A stretch of DNA of 64,000 nt. It comes from Oscillospiraceae bacterium (GTDB lineage: Bacteria > Bacillota > Clostridia > Oscillospirales > Ruminococcaceae). The DNA lies in NCBI GenBank assembly GCA_017473015.1, contig JAFUNP010000016.1:1-64000 (forward strand). The letters run 5' to 3'. The translations under genes were made by a program, and so were the position numbers. This document shows, in pieces, positions 8,414-17,544 of this stretch; position 1 is the first letter of the stretch, and each line of letters starts with the position of its first letter. A model generated the notes under the pieces. It had not been told where the DNA came from, searched no databases, and saw only the letters and a program-made list of their open reading frames with translations.

Positions 8414-8764
8414 ATGTATGTAATGAAACCTATTCTTGAATACGATGTGCTGGACCTGCTGAACAACGGCAGATTTGAAGGCGAAATGGAGGGCTATATA
8501 CTGTCTGACGGCGGTGACCTTTTCGGCTGGAGCCTGTTCCGCATTGACGGCGATGTTACCACTATGCTGGATGTGAACGCACCTTCCGGCAGCTTTCTGG
8601 ACGGTCTTATCCGCGCCAGTGTGGCTTATGGTGAAGCACGCGGTGCTACAAAATTCTCCCTAAACCCGGATGTGGCAGATTTTGTGAAATACAAAGAAAT
8701 CTTTTTTGAAAACGAAGGTTTTGTAATTCCTAATGACAAACTGTTCACTCCTTGTGAAGGTTAA
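8414..8764 (+). CDS. Hypothetical protein with GNAT-like appearance (116 aa)
   Basis: This small acidic protein follows rluB by 4 bases. The end (GEARGATKFSLNPDVADFVK, then FFENEGFVIPNDKLF) resembles the last strands of GNAT acetyltransferases, where ageG.....l...v.......y.k.GF is typical. No acetyl-CoA binding loop is visible, and it is shorter than an active enzyme. I chose the ATG at 8414; an upstream in-frame start would lie inside rluB. Function unknown. Confidence 0.6.
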   Translation: MYVMKPILEYDVLDLLNNGRFEGEMEGYILSDGGDLFGWSLFRIDGDVTTMLDVNAPSGSFLDGLIRASVAYGEARGATKFSLNPDVADFVKYKEIFFENEGFVIPNDKLFTPCEG

Positions 8765-8783
8765 GAATAACTGAATACACATA

Positions 8784-8812
8784 ACCACCCTTTACGGGTG
8801 GTTTATTGTTTA
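8784..8812 (+). terminator. Terminator of the scp-rluB operon
   Basis: A 7-bp stem (8784-8790 with 8796-8802) is followed by TTTATTGTTT. A second weaker hairpin (8830-8836 with 8844-8850) follows. Confidence 0.75.
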
Positions 8813-8877
8813 TAATCATATAAAAAGTCAAAAAGGAAATCTCCCTTTTTAAATATATACTTTATCGGTACTGATAA

Positions 8878-8907
8878 TTGACATAATAAGTGAAAATAGT
8901 GTAAAAT
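8878..8907 (+). promoter_or_regulatory. Promoter of the yicC-remA-gmk-priA operon
   Basis: Consensus TTGACA (8878-8883) and TAAAAT (8902-8907) are 18 bases apart, 26 bases before the yicC start. Confidence 0.7.
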
Positions 8908-8932
8908 ATAGTATTAATCGGAGGACTATATT

Positions 8933-9811
8933 ATGGTTTACAGTATGACAGGTTATGGCAAGGGAAACCTTGTCTTACACGGCAAAGACATCACTGTGGA
9001 AGTGAAAAGTGTCAACCACAGATATTTTGAATATTCCAGCAGAATGTCCAGATTCTTTGCCTTTTTAGATGATAAAATCAAAAAAGAAATCCAGGGTATG
9101 ATTGCCCGCGGCAAAGTGGAAGTCAGCCTTATGGTACGCGCTGTGGAAAGCAGCGAAACAAAAATTGAACCGGATGTACTGCTGGCAAAAAGCTATTATG
9201 ATGCACTGCAGACCCTTTCTGAAAGCCTGGGCCTGCCAAACAATGCGGATGTTCTGGCTATTTCCCGTATGGACGGCGTTCTGACACAGGTGAAAAATGA
9301 AGAAGATGCCGAAACACTGTGGAATGATGTAAACACAGTGCTGCATATGGCTATGGAAGAATTCCTGGCTATGAGAAAGGCAGAGGGGGAGAAGCTGTGT
9401 GCTGATGTGCTGGCCAGACTGGAAACAGTGGAAAACATCGTGGCCGAAATCGAAAAAAGCGCACCGGCCCGCGTTGATGCCTACCGTGAAAAACTGTATG
9501 CAAAACTGCAGGCAATTCTGGCAGACAGACAGATTGACGATGCCCGTGTGCTGACTGAGGCCGCTATATTTGCGGATAAAGCAGCTATTGACGAAGAAAC
9601 TACACGCCTGCACAGCCATATTTCCCAGTACCGCAAAATACTGGCATCAGATGAACCGCAGGGCAGAAAACTGGACTTCCTTACACAGGAACTGAACAGA
9701 GAGACAAACACCATCGGTTCCAAGTCCAACGACCTGGCTATTACAAATATGGTGGTTGAAATCAAATCCGAAATTGAAAAAATCAGAGAACAGATTCAGA
9801 ATATTGAATAG
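8933..9811 (+). CDS. yicC: YicC-family endoribonuclease
   Basis: The 292-aa protein starts VYSMTGYGKG and includes EVKSVNHRYFEYS, both YicC signatures. The C-terminal DUF1732 domain has KLDFLTQELNRETNTIGSK. YicC proteins are cytoplasmic ring-forming RNases linked to small-RNA decay. It heads the conserved yicC-remA-gmk-priA order. A GGAGG site precedes the ATG. Confidence 0.93.
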   Translation: MVYSMTGYGKGNLVLHGKDITVEVKSVNHRYFEYSSRMSRFFAFLDDKIKKEIQGMIARGKVEVSLMVRAVESSETKIEPDVLLAKSYYDALQTLSESLGLPNNADVLAISRMDGVLTQVKNEEDAETLWNDVNTVLHMAMEEFLAMRKAEGEKLCADVLARLETVENIVAEIEKSAPARVDAYREKLYAKLQAILADRQIDDARVLTEAAIFADKAAIDEETTRLHSHISQYRKILASDEPQGRKLDFLTQELNRETNTIGSKSNDLAITNMVVEIKSEIEKIREQIQNIE

Positions 9812-9819
9812 GTGATTTT

Positions 9820-10086
9820 ATGGCAATGCTGAATATAGGCTTTGGCAGCATGATAAACGCCGGCAGAGTTATGGCTGCTCTCAGCCCGGAATCCGCACCG
9901 GTAAAAAGAATGATTGCCAAAGCAAAACAGGACAAAGTCCTGATAGATGCCACTTTCGGCAGAAAAACAAAAACAGTTATTATTACCGACACAAATCAGC
10001 TGATTTTATGCGCATTCACCGCTGAAAGAATCTTCGGCACAGCTGATGACAGTTTGATTAAATTTATGGAGACAGAAGATGAGTGA
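9820..10086 (+). CDS. remA: RemA-family regulator (DUF370)
   Basis: The 88-aa protein has the motif LNIGFGSMINAGRVMAALSP at its start, followed by IDATFGRKTKTVIITD. In Bacillus subtilis, RemA is a DNA-binding activator of matrix and osmoprotection genes. It overlaps gmk by 8 bases, as is usual in this locus. Identification is firm; its targets in this organism are not known. Confidence 0.92.
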   Translation: MAMLNIGFGSMINAGRVMAALSPESAPVKRMIAKAKQDKVLIDATFGRKTKTVIITDTNQLILCAFTAERIFGTADDSLIKFMETEDE

Positions 10087-10642
10087 AATAGGTAAAAATC
10101 TTGTAGTAATTTCAGGCCCCTCGGGCTGTGGCAAAGACACAGTAGTAAAGCATATTCTCAACACAGACTCCCGTTTTGTTCTCAGCGTTTCAGCTACTAC
10201 CAGGGCAAAACGTCCTTACGAAGTGGACGGTGTGGATTATATCTTCCTCACCACCCAGGAATTTATCGGCAAAATAGCCGGAGGAGAATTTCTGGAACAT
10301 ACCCTTTACTGTGACAACTACTACGGCACACTGAAAAGCCAGATTGAAGACAAAGTGGCACAGGGAAAAATAGTGGTGCTGGTTATCGAAGTGGAAGGCG
10401 CAGCCAATGTGAAAAAGGTTTATCCTGATGCACTCACCATTTTTGTTGCTCCTCCTTCACTGGATGAACTGGAGCGCCGCCTGCGCAACCGCGGTACAGA
10501 AGACGACGGCAAAATCAAGCAGCGTCTGTTCAAAGCCAGCGAAGAACTGGGCCTCAGCAGCAGCTATGACTACATAGTGGAAAACAACTTTGTGGAACAG
10601 TGTGCACAGTCCATCATAGATATTTTTGATGGCATCAAATAA
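10079..10642 (+). CDS. gmk: Guanylate kinase
   Basis: The 187-aa enzyme has the P-loop GPSGCGKDT at about residues 12-20, the TTRAKRPYEVDGVDYIF GMP-binding segment and the GAANVKK region. It phosphorylates GMP to GDP. An aspartate follows the P-loop lysine where Ser or Thr is more common; this occurs in some Clostridia homologues. It sits between remA and priA. The omega subunit gene (rpoZ) and coaBC, often found here in Bacillota, are absent. Confidence 0.95.
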   Translation: MSEIGKNLVVISGPSGCGKDTVVKHILNTDSRFVLSVSATTRAKRPYEVDGVDYIFLTTQEFIGKIAGGEFLEHTLYCDNYYGTLKSQIEDKVAQGKIVVLVIEVEGAANVKKVYPDALTIFVAPPSLDELERRLRNRGTEDDGKIKQRLFKASEELGLSSSYDYIVENNFVEQCAQSIIDIFDGIK

Positions 10643-10676
10643 TATATAACTTTAAATTATGACAGGAGGTGGCTTT

Positions 10677-12899
10677 ATGTTGACAGCCGGTGTGGCAGTG
10701 GATAAAGCCACCCTTGATTTTGATATGCTTTTTTCATATATTGTGCCGGACAGTTTTGTAAATGAAATAAAAATCGGCTCAATAGTGTTGGTGCCTTTTG
10801 GTCGTGGTGACCGCCTGCGTATAGGCATTGTGCTTTCACTGGAGGACAGAGAAGATACCGCAAAGCTGAAAAGCATTATAGATGTGAAAAATGAAGACCA
10901 TACCATCACGCCGGATGCACTGAATATCATCCGCCATCTGAAAGAAACCACCTTCTGCACCTGGTACGAGGCAGTAAAAACTGTGATTCCTTACGGGGCA
11001 CTGTACAAAGCTGACGGCGACCGACTGTCAAAACAGCTGGTGCGCCATCTGCAGAATGTGTACGCAGCGGTGGACGATTTTGATGCCACACAACTTAAAA
11101 CTGAAAAACAGCGCAATGTCTATGCCTTTTTACAGGGCGGATATTACAATTTAAAACAGATAGAACTTAACACAGGCGTGAAAAAAGGCGTTGTGGATTC
11201 CCTTATGCGTTATGGTGCTGTAAAATGTCGCCAGACCGATAAAGACACATCCGCCTACAGCCATATAGAAAAATGCCGTGATGAAGTAATCCTGTCGGAG
11301 CAGCAGCAGAAAGTATATGACGAAATCACTGCCTGTACAGATAACAAAACCCATCTTATCCATGGTGTAACATCTTCGGGCAAGAGTATGGTGTTTATAA
11401 AGCTTATCCAACACGCTCTGGCACAGGGAGGCTCTGCCATGGTGCTGGTGCCGGAAATTTCCCTGACACCACAGATGATACGCCTGCTGAAAGAATTTTT
11501 TGGCGACACAGTCAGTGTCATACACTCACAGCTGTCGCACACCGAAAGGCTGCTGCAGTACAACAGGGCACTTTCCGGTCAGTCCCGCGTGGTGGTTGGC
11601 ACCCGCAGTGCAGTTTTTACACCATTGCAGAATTTAAAGCTGATTATTGTGGATGAAGAACACGAAAAAACCTTTAAAAGCGAGTCTGCACCACGCTACA
11701 ACGCAATCAGGGTTGCCCAGTTTATAGCCAGAAATACCGGCGCACAGCTGGTGCTGGCCAGTGCTACACCAAGCGTGGAAAGCTATTTCCTGGCACAGAA
11801 CGGTTACTACCATCTGCATACTATGCCAAACAGATATGCCAATCTTCCGCTGCCTCAGGTGGAGATTATCGATATGTCACAGCAGGCTCTGGCAGGGGAC
11901 ACAGGTCCTGTGTCAAAGGTTGTACTGAGATATATTGCAGAAAATATTGCTGACGGCAAACAGAGCATTATCCTTATCAACCGCCGCGGTTACTCCACTG
12001 TAGGTGTATGCAAAGACTGTCGACAGACCATCAAATGTGATGACTGTTCAGTAAATCTGGTAAAACACAAAAAACAGAACAGGCTTATGTGCCATTACTG
12101 CGGCAAGGTATATCCCATTCCGGAAACATGTCCTGAATGCGGTGGGGAAATATCCTACAGCGGCTTCGGCACACAGCATATAGAAGAATATATCCAGACG
12201 GCTGTTCCGTCCGCCAGAATACTGCGAATGGATGCCGACAGTACCGGTCAGTCACAGTCTCACGAAGAAATGCTTGAAGCTTTTGGCAAAAAAGAGTATG
12301 ATATACTGATAGGCACTCAGATGGTGGCCAAAGGTCTGGATTTTGACGATGTAAACCTGGTGGTGGTGCTGGGCATTGATGCAATGCTGAACCATCCCGG
12401 ATATAATTCTGCAGAACAGGCTTTTAACCTTATCACCCAGGTTATAGGCCGCGCCGGCAGAAAGAAGCGGGGGGCAAAGGCTGTGATACAGACCTATGAC
12501 AGCTATAACCCAATTATAAATATGGCAGCGTCACAGGATTACACTGCTTTTTACAACGGTGAAATTGCTTACCGCAAGCTGAACACCTATCCGCCGTATT
12601 GTACTATGGTGACGGTGGCTTTTACCCACACCAGTGAGCCTACAGCGGCAAAGGATGCCCGTGCGTTTCTGGAGATAATTAAACAGATTTCGCCGCAGTA
12701 CAACATTCCTCTGGTGGTGCTGGGACCTGTGGCCTTTGATGTGGCTATGGTCAGCAAAACCTACCGCTGGCGCCTGTCTATAAAATGCAAAAATAATCCC
12801 CGGTTCAGACAGTTTCTGAACAAGGCGATTGAAATATATCTTAAAAACAAAGAAAACAAATCATCGGTTTATGTGAATATAAATCCGGTGCAGGAATAA
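10677..12899 (+). CDS. priA: Primosomal replication restart helicase PriA
   Basis: The 740-aa superfamily 2 helicase reloads the replisome at stalled forks. It shows an N-terminal 3' DNA-binding region, Walker A HGVTSSGKSM, Walker B DEEH, and a zinc module of CxxC pairs (CKDC, CDDC, CHYC, CPEC). The helicase C-terminal motif is QVIGRAGR. The start is the ATG at 10677 because AGGAGG lies at 10664-10669; an ATG at 10659 is upstream of that ribosome site. It is 34 bases after gmk and 12 bases before def. Confidence 0.96.
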   Translation: MLTAGVAVDKATLDFDMLFSYIVPDSFVNEIKIGSIVLVPFGRGDRLRIGIVLSLEDREDTAKLKSIIDVKNEDHTITPDALNIIRHLKETTFCTWYEAVKTVIPYGALYKADGDRLSKQLVRHLQNVYAAVDDFDATQLKTEKQRNVYAFLQGGYYNLKQIELNTGVKKGVVDSLMRYGAVKCRQTDKDTSAYSHIEKCRDEVILSEQQQKVYDEITACTDNKTHLIHGVTSSGKSMVFIKLIQHALAQGGSAMVLVPEISLTPQMIRLLKEFFGDTVSVIHSQLSHTERLLQYNRALSGQSRVVVGTRSAVFTPLQNLKLIIVDEEHEKTFKSESAPRYNAIRVAQFIARNTGAQLVLASATPSVESYFLAQNGYYHLHTMPNRYANLPLPQVEIIDMSQQALAGDTGPVSKVVLRYIAENIADGKQSIILINRRGYSTVGVCKDCRQTIKCDDCSVNLVKHKKQNRLMCHYCGKVYPIPETCPECGGEISYSGFGTQHIEEYIQTAVPSARILRMDADSTGQSQSHEEMLEAFGKKEYDILIGTQMVAKGLDFDDVNLVVVLGIDAMLNHPGYNSAEQAFNLITQVIGRAGRKKRGAKAVIQTYDSYNPIINMAASQDYTAFYNGEIAYRKLNTYPPYCTMVTVAFTHTSEPTAAKDARAFLEIIKQISPQYNIPLVVLGPVAFDVAMVSKTYRWRLSIKCKNNPRFRQFLNKAIEIYLKNKENKSSVYVNINPVQE

Positions 12900-12911
12900 A
12901 AGGAGTATATT

Positions 12912-13439
12912 ATGGCAATCAGAACAATTGTTAAAGACGGCGACCCTATTCTGAAAAAGGTTTGTCGCCCTGTTACAGAATTCAATGCAAAACTGGCCAC
13001 ACTGCTGGACGATATGGGCGAAACAATGCTGGCTGCAAACGGCCTGGGTCTTGCCGGTCCACAGGTTGGCATGCTGCGCAGAGTTTTCGTGGCTCTGGAC
13101 ATCTATCTGGATGAAGAAGGCAACGAAGTGGAAGAAATACTGGAATTTGTAAACCCTGAAATTCTGGAGAAAAAAGGCGCAGTTACTTCTTTTGAAGGCT
13201 GTCTGTCTTTCCCTGAAAGAAACGGCCTTATCACACGCCCTGAATATGTTCGTGCCAGAGCACAGGACAGAAACGGCGAATGGTTTGAAATCGAAGCAGA
13301 AGGTATTCTGGCCAGATGCATCTGCCACGAAAATGACCACCTGAACGGCGTTACAGTTCTGGACAACGCCAAAATTTTCTACGAAGACCTTACACCTGAA
13401 CAGCTGAAAGAAATTCAGAACAGAGAAGACTATGAATAA
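12912..13439 (+). CDS. def: Peptide deformylase
   Basis: The 175-aa metal-dependent enzyme removes formyl groups from new proteins. All three motifs are present: GLGLAGPQVG (about residues 43-52), EGCLSFPE (about 95-102) with the metal-binding cysteine, and CHENDHLNG (about 137-145) as the HExxH site. AGGAG is 8 bases before the start. The gene overlaps fmt by 8 bases, coupling deformylation and formylation enzymes as in most bacteria. Confidence 0.96.
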   Translation: MAIRTIVKDGDPILKKVCRPVTEFNAKLATLLDDMGETMLAANGLGLAGPQVGMLRRVFVALDIYLDEEGNEVEEILEFVNPEILEKKGAVTSFEGCLSFPERNGLITRPEYVRARAQDRNGEWFEIEAEGILARCICHENDHLNGVTVLDNAKIFYEDLTPEQLKEIQNREDYE

Positions 13440-14364
13440 AAACGAAGCAAAAATACTTTTTATGGGCACTCCCGATATTGCCCGTGACTGTCTGCAGCAG
13501 CTGCTTGATGACGGCTGGAATATTATCGGTGCTTTCACCCGTGAAGACAAACCGGTAGGCAGAAAACAGATTATGACAGCACCTCCTGTAAAACAGCTGG
13601 CGCTGGAGCATAATATTCCGGTTTATCAGCCTAAAACACTGAAAGGTGAATACAGCGATGTTATCGCAGAGCTAAAGCCGGATATGATTGTGGTTGTAGC
13701 TTATGGCAGAATTCTGCCAAAGGCTGTTATTGATGTGCCACAGTTCGGCTGCCTCAATCTCCATGTGTCCCTGCTGCCGAAATACCGCGGTGCAGCACCT
13801 ATCCAGTGGTCACTTATCAATGGTGATGCGCAGACAGGTGTTACAGTAATGCATATAGACGAAGGTCTGGACACAGGCGACATCATCGATGTGCTGCCTA
13901 TAGAAATTGAACCTGATGAAAACAGCGAGGAGCTGTTTGACAAAGTGGCTGCACAGGGGAAAGTTTTCCTCAGCAAAGTTATGGAAAATGTGGTGGCAGG
14001 GGACTATACCCGCACTCCGCAGGACCACGAAAAAGCCACACTGGCACCGCCGCTGACAAAGGAAATGGCTCTGTTCTCCTTTGAAACAGATGCCCTTACT
14101 CTTCACAATAAAATACGCGGTCAGAATCCATGGCCCAGCGCACATTTTATCTATGAAGATAAAAAAGTAAAGGTACTGAAAGCCAGAGTTATGCCGGAAA
14201 GCGGTAAACCGGGTGAAATCCTGTCCACAAAACCTCTGGTTGTTGCAGCAGGTGAAAAATCCCTGCAGCTGATTACTGTACAGCCTGAAGGCGGCAAAGC
14301 CATGGACGGCACAGCCTGGGCTGCAGGTCGCCGTTTAAAAAAAGGCGACAGCGTTATGAAATAA
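13432..14364 (+). CDS. fmt: Methionyl-tRNA formyltransferase
   Basis: The 310-aa enzyme adds the formyl group to initiator Met-tRNA using 10-formyl-THF. It starts ILFMGTPDIARDCL; the SLLPKYRGAAPIQW loop and the HIDEGLDTGDI segment carry the catalytic Asn/His/Asp region. The C-terminal OB-type domain contains RGQNPWPSAH. It overlaps def by 8 bases. Positions 14365-14471 after it are AT rich with no clear terminator. Confidence 0.96.
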   Translation: MNKNEAKILFMGTPDIARDCLQQLLDDGWNIIGAFTREDKPVGRKQIMTAPPVKQLALEHNIPVYQPKTLKGEYSDVIAELKPDMIVVVAYGRILPKAVIDVPQFGCLNLHVSLLPKYRGAAPIQWSLINGDAQTGVTVMHIDEGLDTGDIIDVLPIEIEPDENSEELFDKVAAQGKVFLSKVMENVVAGDYTRTPQDHEKATLAPPLTKEMALFSFETDALTLHNKIRGQNPWPSAHFIYEDKKVKVLKARVMPESGKPGEILSTKPLVVAAGEKSLQLITVQPEGGKAMDGTAWAAGRRLKKGDSVMK

Positions 14365-14471
14365 TTTCCAATATATTTATCTGAATTTTTACCAAATTAT
14401 CAAATATATAGTTTAAAATACAGATATAAAGTAAAAATATTACATCTTTTACCCTGAAGGAGATTATCATA

Positions 14472-15182
14472 ATGTTTTATAACTACGGTTACGGATATTA
14501 TTTTGATATCTATTATCTTATACTGGTTGTACCTGCAATTATTTTTTCCATGTGGGCACAGGCAAAGGTGAACTCCACCTTTAACCAGTATTCAAAAGTT
14601 ACCACCTACAGCCGCATGACAGGCTTTGAAGCAGCCAGAAGAATTCTGGATGCCAATGGTCTGCGTCATGTGTCTATTGAACGCGTGTCTGGTTCACTTA
14701 CTGACCATTATGACCCGCGCACAAATGTTATCCGCCTGTCAGACAGGGTTTATGGCTCTTCCAGCGTGGCTGCCATCGGTGTAGCCGCTCACGAAGCAGG
14801 CCATGCTGTACAGTACGCAGTGGGTTACACACCAATCAAAATCCGCACAGCCATTATACCTGTATGCCAGATAGGCTCAAACCTGTCCTGGCCTGTTATT
14901 GTGCTGGGTCTGGTTATAAACAGCGGCACTATGGTGAATTTCGGCCTTCTGCTTTTTGCCACAGTGGCGATTTTCCAGTTTGTGACCCTGCCCGTAGAGC
15001 TGAATGCCAGCAACCGTGCCACAGAGGCTCTTGCCATGAGCGGCTCTATCACTGACAGCGAGCTGTTCGGTGTGGAAAAGGTGCTGCAGGCCGCAGCCAT
15101 GACCTATGTGGCGGCTCTTGCGGTTTCACTTGCCAACCTGTTCCGACTTATTATTCGCTTTGGCGGACGAAGAAGAGATTAA
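14472..15182 (+). CDS. YugP-like zinc metallopeptidase (neutral zinc metallopeptidase 2 family)
   Basis: The 236-aa membrane protein has an N-terminal helix (residues 9-27), the zinc motif AAHEAGHAVQ at about residues 103-112, and two more helices around residues 130-175. A LPVELNASNRA motif supplies the third ligand. This matches the YugP family, whose physiological substrates are unknown. It sits between fmt and rsmB, its normal place in Clostridia. An AAGGAG site precedes the ATG. Confidence 0.88.
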   Translation: MFYNYGYGYYFDIYYLILVVPAIIFSMWAQAKVNSTFNQYSKVTTYSRMTGFEAARRILDANGLRHVSIERVSGSLTDHYDPRTNVIRLSDRVYGSSSVAAIGVAAHEAGHAVQYAVGYTPIKIRTAIIPVCQIGSNLSWPVIVLGLVINSGTMVNFGLLLFATVAIFQFVTLPVELNASNRATEALAMSGSITDSELFGVEKVLQAAAMTYVAALAVSLANLFRLIIRFGGRRRD

Positions 15183-15197
15183 TTACAGAGAGGTCTT

Positions 15198-16514
15198 ATG
15201 GCTTTGGATTTAAAAAGAAAGCTGATAGTTCAGGGACTGCTCAAGGTAGAGAACTCCGGTTTTTCAAACCTGGTTCTCTCCTCTCTTATAGATGGCGATG
15301 ACCTTTCATCCATAGATAAAGCCTTTGTGTCAAAGGTTTTTTATGGTACCATTGAAAGGAAAATCACTCTGAACTATATTTTACAGCGTTTCATTTCAAA
15401 ACCTTTGAAAAAACTGGATAAAGAGGTGCTTGCTATTATGCAGAGCGCCCTTTACCAGATGTTATATATGAATTCAGTGCCGTCTCATGCGGCGATTAAC
15501 CAAGCAGTCAGCCTGTGTCCCGTATTCAAAAAGACCAGTGCAAAGGGCTTGGTTAATGCTGTTTTAAGAAAAGCTGACGGTTTTGATATTTCTGTAGCAG
15601 ATTTTGCAGATGAAAAAGAGAGGATATGCGTTACATATTCTATCAGCGGCGAAATAGCGGATATTATTATGAAAGACTGGCCGGATGAATACGAAGTTAT
15701 TCTGTCCGGTATGTTCAATGCTCCGGCGCTGAACATAAACATAAACACAACAAAAATCACTCCTGCAGATTACAGAAAGTTGCTGGATGAACAGGGAGTG
15801 GAGTATATCACCACTCCACTGGACAACTGTCTGGAAATCACAGCTTCTGGCGCTGTTACAAAACTGCCCGGTTTTACAGAAGGCTATTTCTTTGTACAGG
15901 GCATTACCAGCCGGTATGCGGTACAGTCTGCCGGTATAAAACAGGGAGACAGAGTGCTGGATTTGTGCGCTGCCCCGGGCGGCAAAACCTTTGCGGCTGG
16001 CATTATTCTGAATGGAACCGGCAGCATCACCAGTTGTGACCCCAACCCTTCACGCCATGTGCTGATACAAAACGGTGCACAGCGACTGGGACTTGAAAAT
16101 ATCACCACCCTGGAAAACTACGGACAGGTATACCGCGAAGAACTCTGCGGACGGGATGTTATAATCTGTGATGTTCCTTGTTCCGGTATAGGCATCATAC
16201 CTAAAAAGCCTGACCTGAGATATAAAAAAATGGACGACCTGGAGGAGCTTTATACAACTCAGGCCGCCATACTTAAAACAGCCGGCCGCTATCTTAAAAC
16301 CAATGGCCGTCTGGTTTACTCCACTTGCACTATCAACAAAGCAGAAAATCAACAACAAATCGAAAAATTCCTTGCTGAAAATGAAAATTTCCGTCTGGTA
16401 AAACAGGATTGCCCTGTGCCCGGCAGTATAAATGATGACAATATGGTTACATTTCTGCCTTCACGCGGCAATTGTGACGGTTTTTTTATAGCGGTATTGG
16501 AAAAAGTATGGTAA
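15198..16514 (+). CDS. rsmB: 16S rRNA m5C967 methyltransferase RsmB
   Basis: The 438-aa enzyme has an N-terminal NusB-like RNA-binding domain (about residues 1-140) and a Rossmann methyltransferase domain. SAM-binding LDLCAAPGGKT is at about residues 253-263. The two cysteines of the m5C mechanism are in CDVPCSGIG and STCTINKAEN. It is 15 bases after the YugP gene and stops 1 base before rlmN. Assignment is secure from motifs and locus. Confidence 0.93.
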   Translation: MALDLKRKLIVQGLLKVENSGFSNLVLSSLIDGDDLSSIDKAFVSKVFYGTIERKITLNYILQRFISKPLKKLDKEVLAIMQSALYQMLYMNSVPSHAAINQAVSLCPVFKKTSAKGLVNAVLRKADGFDISVADFADEKERICVTYSISGEIADIIMKDWPDEYEVILSGMFNAPALNININTTKITPADYRKLLDEQGVEYITTPLDNCLEITASGAVTKLPGFTEGYFFVQGITSRYAVQSAGIKQGDRVLDLCAAPGGKTFAAGIILNGTGSITSCDPNPSRHVLIQNGAQRLGLENITTLENYGQVYREELCGRDVIICDVPCSGIGIIPKKPDLRYKKMDDLEELYTTQAAILKTAGRYLKTNGRLVYSTCTINKAENQQQIEKFLAENENFRLVKQDCPVPGSINDDNMVTFLPSRGNCDGFFIAVLEKVW

Positions 16515-16515
16515 A

Positions 16516-17541
16516 ATGGAAAAGATAGATATAAGAAGTTTACAGCTTGAACAACTCAAAGAATATATCACATCACTGGGTGCAAAGCCTTTTGTGGCAG
16601 GTCAGGTTTACACATGGCTTCACCAGAAAACGGTGGACTCTTTTGATGAAATGACAAATATTTCCAAAAGCCTGCGTGAAAAGCTGGCCGGTGAATGTGT
16701 CATCTCCACGGTTTCCATCAGAAAGAAACAGGTTTCCACCGATGGTACAATCAAATATCTTTACCAGCTGGCAGACGGCAACTGTGTGGAAACAGTGCTT
16801 ATGCGTTATGAACACGGCAACAGCATCTGTGTTTCCTGTCAGGTTGGCTGCAGAATGGGCTGTACCTTCTGTGCATCAACCCAGCATGGCAAAGTCCGCG
16901 ACCTGACCGCGGGGGAGATACTGGCACAACTGTACCGGACTGAAAAAGACATTGGTGAAAGAGTGTCAAACATAGTTATGATGGGCATTGGTGAGCCGCT
17001 GGACAATTTTGACAATTCCATTGCCTTTATAAGGATTATTTCATCTCCTGAGGGCAAAAATATCAGTCAGAGAAACATCAGCCTGTCCACCTGCGGCATA
17101 GTTCCTAAAATCTATGAGCTGGCACAGCTGAAGCTGGGTATAACATTATCTATTTCTCTCCACGCCACTACAACGGCAAAAAGAAAGGTGACAATGCCTG
17201 TTACAAATGCTTACAGCGTGGAAGAACTTATAAAAGCCTGCCGCGATTATACAAAAATCACCGGCAGACGAATATCTTTTGAATACACTATGATTCGTGG
17301 TGTAAATGACTCCGATGAAGATGCACAGCAGCTGGCTGACCTTCTCCGAGGTATGATAAGCCATGTAAACCTGATACCTCTCAACCCTGTGGATGGTTCA
17401 CCATATACACAGAGTGATGACAGGGCTATCAGAACATTCCAGAAAAAATTGACAAATCTTCATGTAAATGCTACCATCCGCAGGCGACTGGGACAGGATA
17501 TTTCCGCAGCCTGTGGACAGCTGAGAAATGAAAACAGGTGA
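16516..17541 (+). CDS. rlmN: Dual-specificity RNA methyltransferase RlmN
   Basis: The 341-aa radical SAM enzyme methylates C2 of A2503 in 23S rRNA and A37 of some tRNAs. The iron-sulfur cluster motif is CRMGCTFC (CxxxCxxC) near residues 112-119, preceded by CVSCQVG. GIGEPLDNFDN and the C-terminal RRRLGQDISAACGQL with its catalytic cysteine are present. It lies between rsmB and stp with almost no spacing, so it belongs to the same transcript. Confidence 0.96.
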   Translation: MEKIDIRSLQLEQLKEYITSLGAKPFVAGQVYTWLHQKTVDSFDEMTNISKSLREKLAGECVISTVSIRKKQVSTDGTIKYLYQLADGNCVETVLMRYEHGNSICVSCQVGCRMGCTFCASTQHGKVRDLTAGEILAQLYRTEKDIGERVSNIVMMGIGEPLDNFDNSIAFIRIISSPEGKNISQRNISLSTCGIVPKIYELAQLKLGITLSISLHATTTAKRKVTMPVTNAYSVEELIKACRDYTKITGRRISFEYTMIRGVNDSDEDAQQLADLLRGMISHVNLIPLNPVDGSPYTQSDDRAIRTFQKKLTNLHVNATIRRRLGQDISAACGQLRNENR

Positions 17542-17544
17542 GTT

